A stretch of 64,000 bases of DNA from Leptofilum sp965223525 (GCF_965223525.1 NZ_OZ245005.1:1674001-1738000), one strand, 5' to 3'. Shown: positions 33,740-43,163, numbered from the stretch's first letter. The notes: a model not told the origin generated them from the sequence alone. Numbers and translations: made by a program.

Positions 33740-34291
33740 ATGGCAAAAAAAACATTTCTACATGATAAAGAAAAACGGCAGCGGTGGATGGCTTTTGTGC
33801 AAAACTTCCATCCCGATATTGATCCACAGACGATTCGCTTGATGGACGAGATGGGCTTTGTGGCTCGGTTGCTGCACCATTTGCGGGAGCAAAGTATTGA
33901 AGCGGCGGGGCTTTCATTTGCCCAATACGGGGTGCTGATGCACCTCTTTTTTGCGGAGCAAATGAGTGAGAAGACGGAGCTTAACCCCTCGGAAATTAGC
34001 GAGCGGCAGGGGGTGAGTCGCAACACGATGAGCTCCTTCATCCGCAATTTGGAGGATGAAGCGCTCATCGAGCGTCGCCTGGACCCAAAGGACCGCCGTC
34101 GCTTTAATATCAGCCTGACAGAAAACGGCCGTTCCCTTGTAGCTGCCCACATGCACGACCATCTGGACGCAATGGACACCTGCTTTAGCGGCCTCTCGCC
34201 CGACGAGCAGGACACCTTATTTGCCCTTTTGCAGAAGTTGGGGACGCATGTGGAGGCAGTTGGTAGAGAAACAGTAGTCAGTGGCCAGTAA
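33740..34291 (+). CDS. MarR-family transcriptional regulator
   Basis: Winged-helix regulator of 183 residues. The core runs from FVARLLHHL through LSFAQYGVLMHLFF to SEISERQGVSRNTMSSFIRNLEDEALIERR and the wing with DPKDRRRFNISLTENG, the standard MarR layout. The N-terminal 40 residues (HPDIDPQTIRLM) are extra. The gene lies just upstream of two ABC-exporter genes and behind a consensus promoter; MarR control of efflux by ligand release is the usual arrangement. Its last residues, stop codon and the following gap are supplied by a dispersed repeat. Confidence 0.9.
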   Translation: MAKKTFLHDKEKRQRWMAFVQNFHPDIDPQTIRLMDEMGFVARLLHHLREQSIEAAGLSFAQYGVLMHLFFAEQMSEKTELNPSEISERQGVSRNTMSSFIRNLEDEALIERRLDPKDRRRFNISLTENGRSLVAAHMHDHLDAMDTCFSGLSPDEQDTLFALLQKLGTHVEAVGRETVVSGQ

Positions 34292-34346
34292 TCAGTAAAC
34301 AGTTTGACTTGACAACTTCTACTGAACACTGACCCACTGATTACTG
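34277..34346. repeat. Dispersed AGTAATCAGT hairpin repeat, copy 2
   Basis: CCAGTAATCAGT on the left faces ACTGATTACTG on the right, and the right half contains ACTGACCCACTG as in the copy at 6.2 kb. The stop codon of the marR gene (CAGTAA) lies inside the repeat. Confidence 0.75.
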
Positions 34347-34366
34347 AAATTTGGAGATCGAAAATT

Positions 34367-36610
34367 ATGATTCGATTGCGAAGATATTTAAATCCGTACA
34401 TGACAATGTTTATAGTCGCAGTCATTTTGCTGTTTGTGCAGGCAAATGCAGATTTAGCGTTGCCGGACTATCTTTCACGGATTGTGAACACGGGCATTCA
34501 GCAAAGCGGGGTGGAAACGGTCGTTCCCGAAGCCATGCGCCAGGAAACATTGAATAATTTGGCACTTTTCTTGAGTGATGAAGACGAAACGGCCGTACGC
34601 AACGCCTACACCCTTATCGAGCCAAATACCCTGGCGGCAGAACAGTATGAAGAAACATACACACTCTTGCAAGATGAAGCGATTTACGTCCGTAAAGAGC
34701 TCAGCGATGGGGAAATTGAATCGCTGACGGGGCCAATGTCCCAAGCGTTGCTGGTTGTTTCTAGCTTGCAGCGGGCCATGGACGATCCGGAAGCGGCTGC
34801 CCAACTGGGCGGTGGCGGGCCGTTTGATTTGTCCCAGTTACCCCCAGGCACAGATTTATTTGCCCTGATTGGCAACCTGCCGGAGTCTCAGCGCAGCCAA
34901 ATCGCGGGAACCATCAATGAACAGTTTGCTGCTTTGGGTGAGACGATGGTTGAGCAAACGGCCGTTGTCCAAGTGCGAACCGAATATGAAGCATTGGGCG
35001 TAGACATTGCCTCCCAACAAAATAGCTACATTTTGCGGATTGGTGCGCTCATGTTGGGCATTACGCTGGTTTCCGCAGCGGCAACCATCACTGTGGGTTA
35101 CCTCTCCGCCAAAATTGCCGCTGGCATTGGCCGCGATTTACGCAGCGACATTTTCCGCAAGGTAGAAAGCTTCTCCAGCGCAGAGTTCGATAAATTCCCC
35201 ACTGCTTCCCTCATCACTCGCTCCACCAACGACATCACCCAGCTACAAATGGTGACTATGTTCATGGTGCGCCTCGTTTTCTACGCCCCGATTATGGGCA
35301 TTGGTGGCACAATTCGCGCCATTGGCAAAGGCTCCTCTATGTGGTGGACTATTGCTGTGGCCGTGATTGTGCTAGTGGGCGTAATTGCCGTGATCGTTTC
35401 CATTGCCATGCCCCGCTTCCAGCTTGTGCAAAAGCTCATAGACCGCATTAACTTGGTTGCCCGCGAAAATCTATCTGGCATGATGGTGATCCGCGCCTTC
35501 AACATGCAGGGCTTTGAAGAAAAGCGGTTCGACAAGGCCAACGTGGACCTGACGGACAACACGCTCTTCATCGCCCGCGCGACGGCGATTATGATGCCCA
35601 TAATGATGTTCATTTTCAACGTCTTGTCGGTGGTGATCCTTTGGGTAGGGGCGCAGCAGGTGGCTGATGCCAACATGCAGGTAGGAGACGTGATGGCTTT
35701 CTTGCAGTACGCCATGCAGATTGTCTTTGCCTTCCTCATGCTTACTATGCTGTTCATCATTTTGCCCCGCGCCCAGGTTTCGGCCGAGCGCGTTGCTGAC
35801 GTGCTGGAAACAGACCTCATCATCACCGATCCGGCCAATCCGCAGCGGCTGAATGGTTCATTCCGGGGCACGGTTGAGTTCCGCGACGTTTCCTTCCGCT
35901 ACCCCGGCGCAGACAAAGATGTGCTTAAAAATATTAGTTTTGTGGCCAAGCCGGGCGAAACGACAGCATTCATCGGCTCTACCGGCTCTGGTAAATCCAC
36001 GATTGTCAATCTCATTCCGCGCTTTTACGACGTGACGCAAGGCCAAATTTTGCTGGATGATGTGGATATTCGTGAGGTAACGCAGCATGATTTGCGTGAC
36101 AAGATTGGGTACGTGCCGCAGAAAGGAATTTTGTTCTCAGGTACCATTGAGAGCAACCTTCGTTTTGCGGATGAATTGGCAAGCGTAGAGGATTTGGAAA
36201 CGGCCGTTACCATCGCCCAAGCCACCGAATTTGTAGACAGCAAACTAGAAGGGTTTCAATCCGAAATTGCCCAGGGCGGCACCAACGTCTCCGGCGGCCA
36301 GCGGCAGCGGCTTTCCATCGCCCGCGCCCTGGTGAAAAAAGCACCCATCTACATCTTCGATGACTCATTTTCGGCGCTGGACTTCAAGACAGACGCTGCC
36401 TTGCGCCGTGCCCTGCGCCAAACAACACAGGACAGTACCCTCTTGGTGGTTACGCAGCGCGTTTCCACGGTGAAAAAAGCAGAGCAAATCATCGTGCTGG
36501 ATCAGGGACGCATTGTAGGTAAAGGTACCCACGATGAACTAATGGATACCTGCGAAACGTATCAGGAAATTGCGCTCTCGCAATTAAGTATGGAGGAACT
36601 CTCATCATGA
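34367..36610 (+). CDS. Heterodimeric ABC exporter, subunit with degenerate ATPase site
   Basis: Type IV (B-family) ABC exporter half of 747 residues. TM1 is followed by an unusual extracytoplasmic domain (about residues 42-220, acidic and helical, with LPPGTDLFALIGNLPESQRS) before TM2. Five more helices lead to the NBD (about 500-740). The NBD has Walker A GSTGSGKST, signature NVSGGQRQRL, but the Walker-B neighbour is Asp (YIFDDSFSALD) instead of Glu and the H-loop is Gln (VVTQRVST). It is therefore the degenerate partner and should form the noncanonical site. It overlaps the next ABC gene by 4 nt (ATGA). Confidence 0.92.
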   Translation: MIRLRRYLNPYMTMFIVAVILLFVQANADLALPDYLSRIVNTGIQQSGVETVVPEAMRQETLNNLALFLSDEDETAVRNAYTLIEPNTLAAEQYEETYTLLQDEAIYVRKELSDGEIESLTGPMSQALLVVSSLQRAMDDPEAAAQLGGGGPFDLSQLPPGTDLFALIGNLPESQRSQIAGTINEQFAALGETMVEQTAVVQVRTEYEALGVDIASQQNSYILRIGALMLGITLVSAAATITVGYLSAKIAAGIGRDLRSDIFRKVESFSSAEFDKFPTASLITRSTNDITQLQMVTMFMVRLVFYAPIMGIGGTIRAIGKGSSMWWTIAVAVIVLVGVIAVIVSIAMPRFQLVQKLIDRINLVARENLSGMMVIRAFNMQGFEEKRFDKANVDLTDNTLFIARATAIMMPIMMFIFNVLSVVILWVGAQQVADANMQVGDVMAFLQYAMQIVFAFLMLTMLFIILPRAQVSAERVADVLETDLIITDPANPQRLNGSFRGTVEFRDVSFRYPGADKDVLKNISFVAKPGETTAFIGSTGSGKSTIVNLIPRFYDVTQGQILLDDVDIREVTQHDLRDKIGYVPQKGILFSGTIESNLRFADELASVEDLETAVTIAQATEFVDSKLEGFQSEIAQGGTNVSGGQRQRLSIARALVKKAPIYIFDDSFSALDFKTDAALRRALRQTTQDSTLLVVTQRVSTVKKAEQIIVLDQGRIVGKGTHDELMDTCETYQEIALSQLSMEELSS

Positions 36611-38493
36611 TGATGCACGGAGGACGTAGAGGTTCCAGTGACCGCGGGCCAATGGCCGCCATGCGTAAGGGCGACACAGCGCGAAACTTTAGAAAGACAA
36701 TGGGCAAGCTAGTTCAATATCTGGCTGCCTACAAATTCAGAATCATAATCGTACTCATTTTTGCGGTGGCCTCCACAGTGTTCAACATTGTGGGGCCGAA
36801 AGTGCTGGGAAATGCCACCACTGCCCTGTTTGATGGGGTTTTGGCGGAGATTGCCGGGACTGGCTCGATTGATTTTGATTATATCGGCCGTATCTTGCTG
36901 ATTATGCTCATCCTGTACATTTTTTCTGCTATCTTTGCTTACTTGATGGGCTGGATTATGGCGGGCGTTTCCACCGACATCTCTTATCGTTTTCGGCAGG
37001 AAATTTCGGAAAAAATCAACTGGATGCCGCTGAGCTACTTTGACCGCAACACGCAGGGAGAAGTGCTATCGCGCATTACCAATGATGTGGATACAGTGAA
37101 CCAGACGCTCAGCCAAAGCCTGACGCAAATTATCACCTCCACTATTACCGTTATCGGGGTGTTGGTGATGATGTTTTCCATTAGTTGGGTGATGACCCTG
37201 GTTTCCCTGATCGTGATTCCGCTGACGCTGGGTTTGGTGGGCTTTATTGTGAGCCGCTCCCAGGTCTATTTCAAGGAGCAGCAGGATTATCTGGGGCATG
37301 TCAATGGCCATGTGGAAGAGATGTTTGGCGGGCATCGGGTGATGAAGGCGTTCAACGGCGAGGAGCGCAGCATCGAGACGTTTGAAAATTACAACGATTT
37401 GCTATATGGCTTTGCCTGGAAATCCCAGTTTTTGTCTGGTCTGATGATGCCGATTATGAGCTTCATTGGCAATTTGGGGTACGTGGCGGTGGTTGTGGTA
37501 GGCGGCTACCTGACGGTGCGGAATGCCATTACGGTGGGCGACATTCAGGCGTTTATTCAATATGTGCGTTCGTTTAATCGGCCTTTAATGCAGTTGGCAA
37601 ATATCTCTAACGTTTTGCAACAAACGGCCGCTGCCGCCGAGCGCGTGTTCGAGTTCCTGGAAGAGTCAGAAGAGGTACTGGAGACTGAAAATCCGGTTGA
37701 ATTAAATGCAATCGAAGGACGCGTAGAATTCCGCGACGTGCGCTTTGGCTACAATCCAGAAGAGCCGGTCATTCACAATTTGTCTGCCATAGCCCAGCCG
37801 GGGCAAAAGGTGGCTATCGTTGGCCCCACGGGGGCAGGTAAAACCACCATCGTCAAGCTGCTGATGCGTTTTTACGACGTGGATGATGGCGCGATTTTGG
37901 TGGATGGGCACGACATCCGCGACTTCCGGCGGCAAGATTTGCGACAATGGTTTGGCATGGTGCTGCAAGACACCTGGTTGTACAACGACACGATTATGGA
38001 AAATATCCGATACGGCCGTCCCGATGCCACCGATGCCGAAGTAAAAGCAGCCGCTCAGGCCGCCCACGTAGATCACTTTGTCCACACCCTGCCAGATGGG
38101 TACGAGATGGTGATCAACGAAGAGATCACCAACATCTCGCAAGGGCAAATGCAGTTGTTAACGATTGCCCGCGCCGTCCTGGCCGATCCCAGGATTCTCA
38201 TTTTGGATGAAGCCACCAGCTCGGTGGATACGCGCACCGAGGTGCTCATCCAAAAGGCAATGGATCGGCTGATGATGAACCGAACCAGCTTCATCATTGC
38301 CCACCGCCTTTCCACCATTCGCAATGCGGACCTGATTTTGGTAATGCGCGACGGCGATATTGTGGAGCAGGGCAGCCATGAAGATCTGCTGGCTCGTGGA
38401 GAGTTCTACGCAGAACTGTACAACAGCCAGTTTGAGCGGCCTGAGGAAGAGGGCGAGATGGCCGAAAATACTGTTTTGGTTTCAGCCGATTAG
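36607..38493 (+). CDS. Heterodimeric ABC exporter, catalytic subunit
   Basis: ABC exporter half of 628 residues with six membrane helices and a C-terminal NBD. Walker A is GPTGAGKTT, Walker B LILDEATSSVD with the catalytic Glu, and the H-loop FIIAHRLST. Its signature is ISQGQ, not LSGGQ, so the canonical site is built from this NBD's Walker motifs plus the partner's VSGGQ signature. This complementary pattern is typical of TM287/288-like multidrug exporters. It starts inside the preceding gene (ATGA overlap) and ends before a clear terminator. The substrate is unknown. Confidence 0.93.
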   Translation: MMMHGGRRGSSDRGPMAAMRKGDTARNFRKTMGKLVQYLAAYKFRIIIVLIFAVASTVFNIVGPKVLGNATTALFDGVLAEIAGTGSIDFDYIGRILLIMLILYIFSAIFAYLMGWIMAGVSTDISYRFRQEISEKINWMPLSYFDRNTQGEVLSRITNDVDTVNQTLSQSLTQIITSTITVIGVLVMMFSISWVMTLVSLIVIPLTLGLVGFIVSRSQVYFKEQQDYLGHVNGHVEEMFGGHRVMKAFNGEERSIETFENYNDLLYGFAWKSQFLSGLMMPIMSFIGNLGYVAVVVVGGYLTVRNAITVGDIQAFIQYVRSFNRPLMQLANISNVLQQTAAAAERVFEFLEESEEVLETENPVELNAIEGRVEFRDVRFGYNPEEPVIHNLSAIAQPGQKVAIVGPTGAGKTTIVKLLMRFYDVDDGAILVDGHDIRDFRRQDLRQWFGMVLQDTWLYNDTIMENIRYGRPDATDAEVKAAAQAAHVDHFVHTLPDGYEMVINEEITNISQGQMQLLTIARAVLADPRILILDEATSSVDTRTEVLIQKAMDRLMMNRTSFIIAHRLSTIRNADLILVMRDGDIVEQGSHEDLLARGEFYAELYNSQFERPEEEGEMAENTVLVSAD

Positions 38494-38511
38494 CAATGTG
38501 AAGCGTGATGT

Positions 38512-38547
38512 AAAAGCCGATTGCGGGGGACTGCAATCGGCTTTTTT
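38512..38547 (+). terminator. Intrinsic terminator of the ABC exporter operon
   Basis: Perfect 13-bp stem AAAAGCCGATTGC / GCAATCGGCTTTT with an 8-nt G-rich loop and a following T-run. It lies 18 nt after the exporter stop codon and isolates the operon from the STAND gene. Confidence 0.93.
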
Positions 38548-38664
38548 GTTATACTTTTATTAATCAGAATGGTTCTTTGACAACCATGTCACTGATGGTT
38601 TTCCATTGCAAAAGATAGTAAGAGATATCAAGCTGTTAACAGTTGTTTATGGGATGGATGAATT

Positions 38665-41600
38665 ATGGCATTACTTGAACTGTCAATGGTAACTAGCGCT
38701 ATTGTAGAAATGGGTACTGAAGCGATTATCAAGAAGCTTGGTCGTCAAGAAGCAATTATCAGAACTCTCAAACATCTTAAATTGCATAAAGAACCATCTG
38801 TAGATGATTTTGAGGCTATTTATGCATATGCCCTCGTCGAATATGGGATATTTAAGCCTGAGCCTATTCTAAATTTTTTTCGAAACATGTTTATACGTAA
38901 GGCTTTTAAACAAGCCTTTTATGAAAATGACTTAACTATTCTTGAAAAAGAGGCAGAAGGAATCATTGATTGGAATCAGGAAACAGGCCAATTAGGTTCT
39001 ATTGATTATGATCCTCGACGTGAATTTGCCAGTTTTACTGCTGCATTTCATCAAATCGTTGCTCGTACCCGGACTCCTGCCGAAGTGAAGCGTGACCAAA
39101 CACTTGATGACATTCATCAAAAGACCAGTGACATATTAGAAAAATTGAGCGACCTTGATACCCTTATTGACATTCGTTCTGAGCTAACACATATATTCCA
39201 AGAATATTCTCAAAGTAGTTCAGTTGAGATAGAAAGAAAAATCGGAAAATACCCCCTTCCAGCATCTCCAAAAAGTTCTAAAAATCTGATTCGGTGGCTT
39301 CATTTATCTGATTTCCATATAGGCAAGGATGGTTATGGTCAGAGACAATTAATGAAATATATCCTTAACCATATAGGCACACGCGTGGATAAGGGACATA
39401 CACTTGACATGGTATTTGTTACTGGCGATATCGCAAACAATGGTTATTCCAAACAGTACGAAATATTTTATGAGGATTTTTTCTTGCCGCTTTTAGATTG
39501 TTTAGAACCCAGGAATCAAGAGAACGTTTTTATTATTCCAGGTAATCATGATGTTAATCGTACAGAGGTTCGCGCTGTGCAATCGTACGATGTTTTGCTT
39601 CGCGTCCCCGAATTTTTAGAGCCCACCGAAGAAGGACTTTTTCAGCGTCAAGTTATTTTCCCCCGCTTCCAGGCTTATGTGGAAAATGATATGACTCATT
39701 TAGGTGACGACCACTGGCTTTTCTCACCGCTTGGAACATACCAAAAGATTATTTCAATCAAAGACAAGAATATTGGCATTTTAGGTATTAACACAGCATG
39801 GTTATCGTATAGTGATGGTGATCGGCATGAACTTTCTGCAGGTAAGGGAATGCTAGAAGATGGATTGGAAACGCTACAAAATTGCGAATTGAAAATTGTG
39901 TTAGGACACCACCCTTTGGATTGGTTTTTAGATACAGATTTGGAGCCTATTCGTGCAATTCTTGGACGACATAATGCGCTTTACCTTCACGGTCATATGC
40001 ATAAAGTGCACTCTCGCTATGAAGAAGGTGGAGGGTATCCTTTTTTGACTCTTCAATCTGGAGCATGTTTTCAGGCGAGAGAAAATGATGATTGGATAAA
40101 TCGTTTTTTGTGGTGTGAACTAGATTTGCAGGCAGGTGAAATAAGTGTTGAACCGTTACAATGGTCGAGAGCTCACCAGAGTTGGGTATTGGACGGATTA
40201 GCATTTCCTGCTCACTATCGCCGAAATGACCGATGGGTTTTATCTCTTCCAAAACCAACTCCGGTAAAATCTGCCTCAATATCTAACCCTGTGTCCCACT
40301 TTGGGTCTCTGGAAATACCTGATGGATGGGCTATTGTTGATTCTGAATATTTACAAGCACGTAATGTCGGACTTAGCCATGATCAAGCTCTGAGTTTTTT
40401 TGATGGTCGAAGCCCAATTTGGCGTGAAGCTCTGGCACCACAAATTCCTCGGCGTGAAATAGTGCGTAATCTTGTAGACGATCTCGAAACCGCCCGACAA
40501 GAGGGTGATTTAAGAGTAACATTATTGGTTGGGGCTTCCGGGGAAGGAAAAACCACCGCTTTATTACAAACTGTTTCCGATTTAGTAAGGAATAGCTCAG
40601 ATTGGCATATTCTTTATCGGTTTGATTCTAATGCTCAATTGCCAGCAGAACTTTTATCTCGCCTCCCTGATTCTGGAACATGGTTAGTCGTGTCAGATGA
40701 TGCCGAGGTAATCGCGCGCCGCGTCTTTGATACAGTAAAGGCTCTCAGGTTATCAGGCCGCTTAAATGTACAATTTTTACTTTGTTGTCGAGATACAGAT
40801 TGGAGGGCTGAGAAAGCCGACACTTTTGCTTGGACAGAATATATAACCTTTGTTGAAAAAAGACTGTCTGGATTATCCTCTGAAGATGCACAAAAAGTGG
40901 TAACGGCTTGGAGTGCCTATGGTCGGGACGGGTTAAAAGAATTGGCCGATTTTGAACTTGGAGATGCTGCTAAAAAATTAACTCAAGCTGCTAAATTAGA
41001 ATCTGCACATAATCATAAAGGGTCGTTTTTCGGTGCAGTATTAAACTTGCGTTGGGGCAAAGGTTTAAAAAATCGTATTGAGGATTTGTTACGAAAACTA
41101 GACAAACGGCCGTTAAATAGTGGACATACCCTGAAAGATGCCTTTGCTTATATTGTGGCAATGCATGCCGAAGATATTCCTATACTTTCAAAAGTGGTGT
41201 TAGCTGCAGTGCTGGAGATTGATTTTAGCGATCTTAAACGTCTTGTACTCGGACCACTTGGCAATGAAGCAGTAATTACCACGACAGGACGGTATGTTTT
41301 TTCGCGTCACCGCGCAATTGCCCAGGTTGCATTACAAATTTTATCTGATGTGTTTAACGTAGAAACAGAACAGCTTTATATAAATCTGGTTCAATCAACA
41401 ATAAAAAAATTTGTAGAACGCACTACCTATATTCCGAATATAGGTAAATGGAATTACTTGGGTTCACATTTTTTTGACAAAGGAGACCAGGAATTAGGCA
41501 TACGTCTTACTCATGCTGCCTTGGATGTTAAACCAACAGACACTTATTTTATTGTTAAACTTGCACAATTATATCGTGCAACTGAACAACCCAAACAAAG

Positions 41601-42096
41601 TGTGCAGCTATTCCACTCTTCGCCTAAACCCCGAGAGAATATTCGCCCTTATTATCACGAATGGGGACTTGATGAAGGAGAAGTTGGTCATTATGCACTT
41701 GGGTTATGGTTGATTGCTTTTGCTCTGTCTGACCAAGCGGAACGACGCCCTCCAGATGTTGAACGCACGAAACTTTCTTTAGCTGGACTTGCACTTGCTG
41801 GTGCTGAGTTGTTTGAACAATTTAGCTTGCCAGTCTTTATTGAAGTCTGCGGTGCTGCATCTCAATTAGGCTTTAGGCTAAAAAAATTGGACTCAAAAAC
41901 CTTCTCTTGGTTGCAAAAGAATCAAAATCGCGCCAAGGATGCTGGCGTTCAAGATGTTTCGCCACAGATTGCGCTAGATCGCCTGCAAGCTGGTGTGACT
42001 GCGGCTTGGGCTCAGAGAGAAAGCGAATTGCCAAATTGGATTTTGTTGGAGAATGAACTAACTTTTCGCGGATTGTCAAGATTGCTTCGCATTTGA
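38665..42096 (+). CDS. Metallophosphoesterase-STAND ATPase fusion, putative immune sensor
   Basis: 1143-residue soluble protein in three parts. Residues 1-200 are helical (LTILEKEAEGIIDW, then DDIHQKTSDILEKL coiled coil). Residues 210-540 form a calcineurin-like metallophosphoesterase with all metal motifs: D216-x-H218 in SDFHIG, G254-D255, G-N294-H295-D296, GH415H416 and GH444MH446. Residues about 600-800 form a P-loop NTPase with Walker A GASGEGKTT (623-631), a Walker-B-like VVSDD (675-679) and a sensor LLCCRDTDW. The remaining 300 residues are helical, TPR-like (DKGDQELGIRLTHAALDVKP). This resembles STAND immune sensors with an effector domain. AT-rich, with only one ACGGCCGT. Confidence 0.75.
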   Translation: MALLELSMVTSAIVEMGTEAIIKKLGRQEAIIRTLKHLKLHKEPSVDDFEAIYAYALVEYGIFKPEPILNFFRNMFIRKAFKQAFYENDLTILEKEAEGIIDWNQETGQLGSIDYDPRREFASFTAAFHQIVARTRTPAEVKRDQTLDDIHQKTSDILEKLSDLDTLIDIRSELTHIFQEYSQSSSVEIERKIGKYPLPASPKSSKNLIRWLHLSDFHIGKDGYGQRQLMKYILNHIGTRVDKGHTLDMVFVTGDIANNGYSKQYEIFYEDFFLPLLDCLEPRNQENVFIIPGNHDVNRTEVRAVQSYDVLLRVPEFLEPTEEGLFQRQVIFPRFQAYVENDMTHLGDDHWLFSPLGTYQKIISIKDKNIGILGINTAWLSYSDGDRHELSAGKGMLEDGLETLQNCELKIVLGHHPLDWFLDTDLEPIRAILGRHNALYLHGHMHKVHSRYEEGGGYPFLTLQSGACFQARENDDWINRFLWCELDLQAGEISVEPLQWSRAHQSWVLDGLAFPAHYRRNDRWVLSLPKPTPVKSASISNPVSHFGSLEIPDGWAIVDSEYLQARNVGLSHDQALSFFDGRSPIWREALAPQIPRREIVRNLVDDLETARQEGDLRVTLLVGASGEGKTTALLQTVSDLVRNSSDWHILYRFDSNAQLPAELLSRLPDSGTWLVVSDDAEVIARRVFDTVKALRLSGRLNVQFLLCCRDTDWRAEKADTFAWTEYITFVEKRLSGLSSEDAQKVVTAWSAYGRDGLKELADFELGDAAKKLTQAAKLESAHNHKGSFFGAVLNLRWGKGLKNRIEDLLRKLDKRPLNSGHTLKDAFAYIVAMHAEDIPILSKVVLAAVLEIDFSDLKRLVLGPLGNEAVITTTGRYVFSRHRAIAQVALQILSDVFNVETEQLYINLVQSTIKKFVERTTYIPNIGKWNYLGSHFFDKGDQELGIRLTHAALDVKPTDTYFIVKLAQLYRATEQPKQSVQLFHSSPKPRENIRPYYHEWGLDEGEVGHYALGLWLIAFALSDQAERRPPDVERTKLSLAGLALAGAELFEQFSLPVFIEVCGAASQLGFRLKKLDSKTFSWLQKNQNRAKDAGVQDVSPQIALDRLQAGVTAAWAQRESELPNWILLENELTFRGLSRLLRI

Positions 42097-42313
42097 CAAC
42101 AATAAAAATGCATACATTGTTAGTCATTCATGCAGGAAGAAATGGAGCCATTTTTCCCGACTCTGCCATTGCTAACGACGCGCTACGCACCATAATTTCG
42201 CTTGTGCCGCAGAAGTGAAGAGCTAAAAAAGTTAAAGCGTAGTCTTGCGCCTGCTGGGAAAATTTCCGGTGGGCTTTTTTTCGCCCCTGAGTGGGAAGGT
42301 TTATAATTTGATC

Positions 42314-43063
42314 ATGAATAATTCGGCTAAACTTAGTTTGACGCTTTCGTTTTTGCTGCTGGTTGGGATTATTATTGGGCAGTTGGAAGGTACGGCCGTT
42401 TCCGCCGGAACCGATCACTTACTCTACCTCCCCCTCACCTTGAACCAAAATGATGATCCGGTGCCGTTTGGCCTGGTACACAGCGGCGAAGGTACTTATT
42501 ACTTTGCCACTGGCGCAGGCAATTGCAGCTTCGACCCTTCCCCACAAAATCTGATGGTGGCGGCAATGAATTATGTGGATTATGCGGATTCGGCGCTGTG
42601 TGGTGCCTACATTGAGGTAACGGGGCCGCAGGGAAGCGTAGTGGTTCGCATTGTGGACCAATGCCCTGGCTGCGCCGAGGGGGATGTGGATTTAAGCCAG
42701 GAGGCGTTTGCGGAAATTGCCGAGCTTTCGGCGGGGCGAGTGGACATCACCTGGCAGCTTGTCAGCCCCGTTTTGGACGGCCCGATTGTGTACCATTTTA
42801 AGGATGGCAGTAACCAATGGTGGACGGCCGTACAGATTCGCAACCATCGCAACCCTATCGCCAAGTTTGAATATTGGAATGGCAGCAGTTTTGTCGAGGT
42901 GCCGCGTCTTTCCTACAATTATTTTGTGGAAGCGAGTGGCATGGGGCCGGGGCCATACACCTTTCGCGTGACGGACACGCTGGGCAACGTGCTAGAGGAC
43001 AGCAGCATTCCCCACGTTGAAGACGGCGATGTGGGTGGGAGCGGACAATTTCCCGCGCCCTAA
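42314..43063 (+). CDS. Bacterial expansin
   Basis: Secreted protein of 249 residues; the ATG at 42314 begins a signal peptide (LTLSFLLLVGIIIGQL) and follows GGAAGG. After the signal comes a double-psi beta-barrel domain (about 55-150) with GEGTYYFATGAGNCSF, and the conserved acidic residue of expansins in VVRIVDQCPGC and DVDLSQEAF. A second domain (about 155-240) is the CBM63-type sandwich, with NQWWTAVQIRNHRNPI and YNYFVEASGMGPGPYTFRVT. Extra cysteines recall plant expansins and some bacterial ones. Expansins loosen cellulose/hemicellulose contacts without hydrolysis. Neighbour genes give no pathway. Confidence 0.87.
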   Translation: MNNSAKLSLTLSFLLLVGIIIGQLEGTAVSAGTDHLLYLPLTLNQNDDPVPFGLVHSGEGTYYFATGAGNCSFDPSPQNLMVAAMNYVDYADSALCGAYIEVTGPQGSVVVRIVDQCPGCAEGDVDLSQEAFAEIAELSAGRVDITWQLVSPVLDGPIVYHFKDGSNQWWTAVQIRNHRNPIAKFEYWNGSSFVEVPRLSYNYFVEASGMGPGPYTFRVTDTLGNVLEDSSIPHVEDGDVGGSGQFPAP

Positions 43064-43081
43064 AACCGTACAATTAGCACT

Positions 43082-43150
43082 TGTCAATCCCGTGAAAACG
43101 GGAATCCACCGTTCGTGGAAACATGGATTTCTGCCTGCGCGAGTATGACA
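43082..43150. repeat. Degenerate palindromic repeat (TGTCAATCCCG ... TGACA)
   Basis: The ends are TGTCA and TGACA. Inside, CCCGTGAAAACGGGAATCCA is a short palindrome-like block, and TGGATTTCTGCCTGCGCGAG is its imperfect inverse. The layout recalls widely dispersed TGTCATTCCCGCG-type repeats. Confidence 0.6.
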
Positions 43151-43163
43151 CGCAAACGGCGCC

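Noticed and set aside
42245..42313. Upstream start for the expansin gene
   Set aside because: The extension lies before the signal peptide and would destroy it; ATG 42314 has a suitable GGAAGG upstream.
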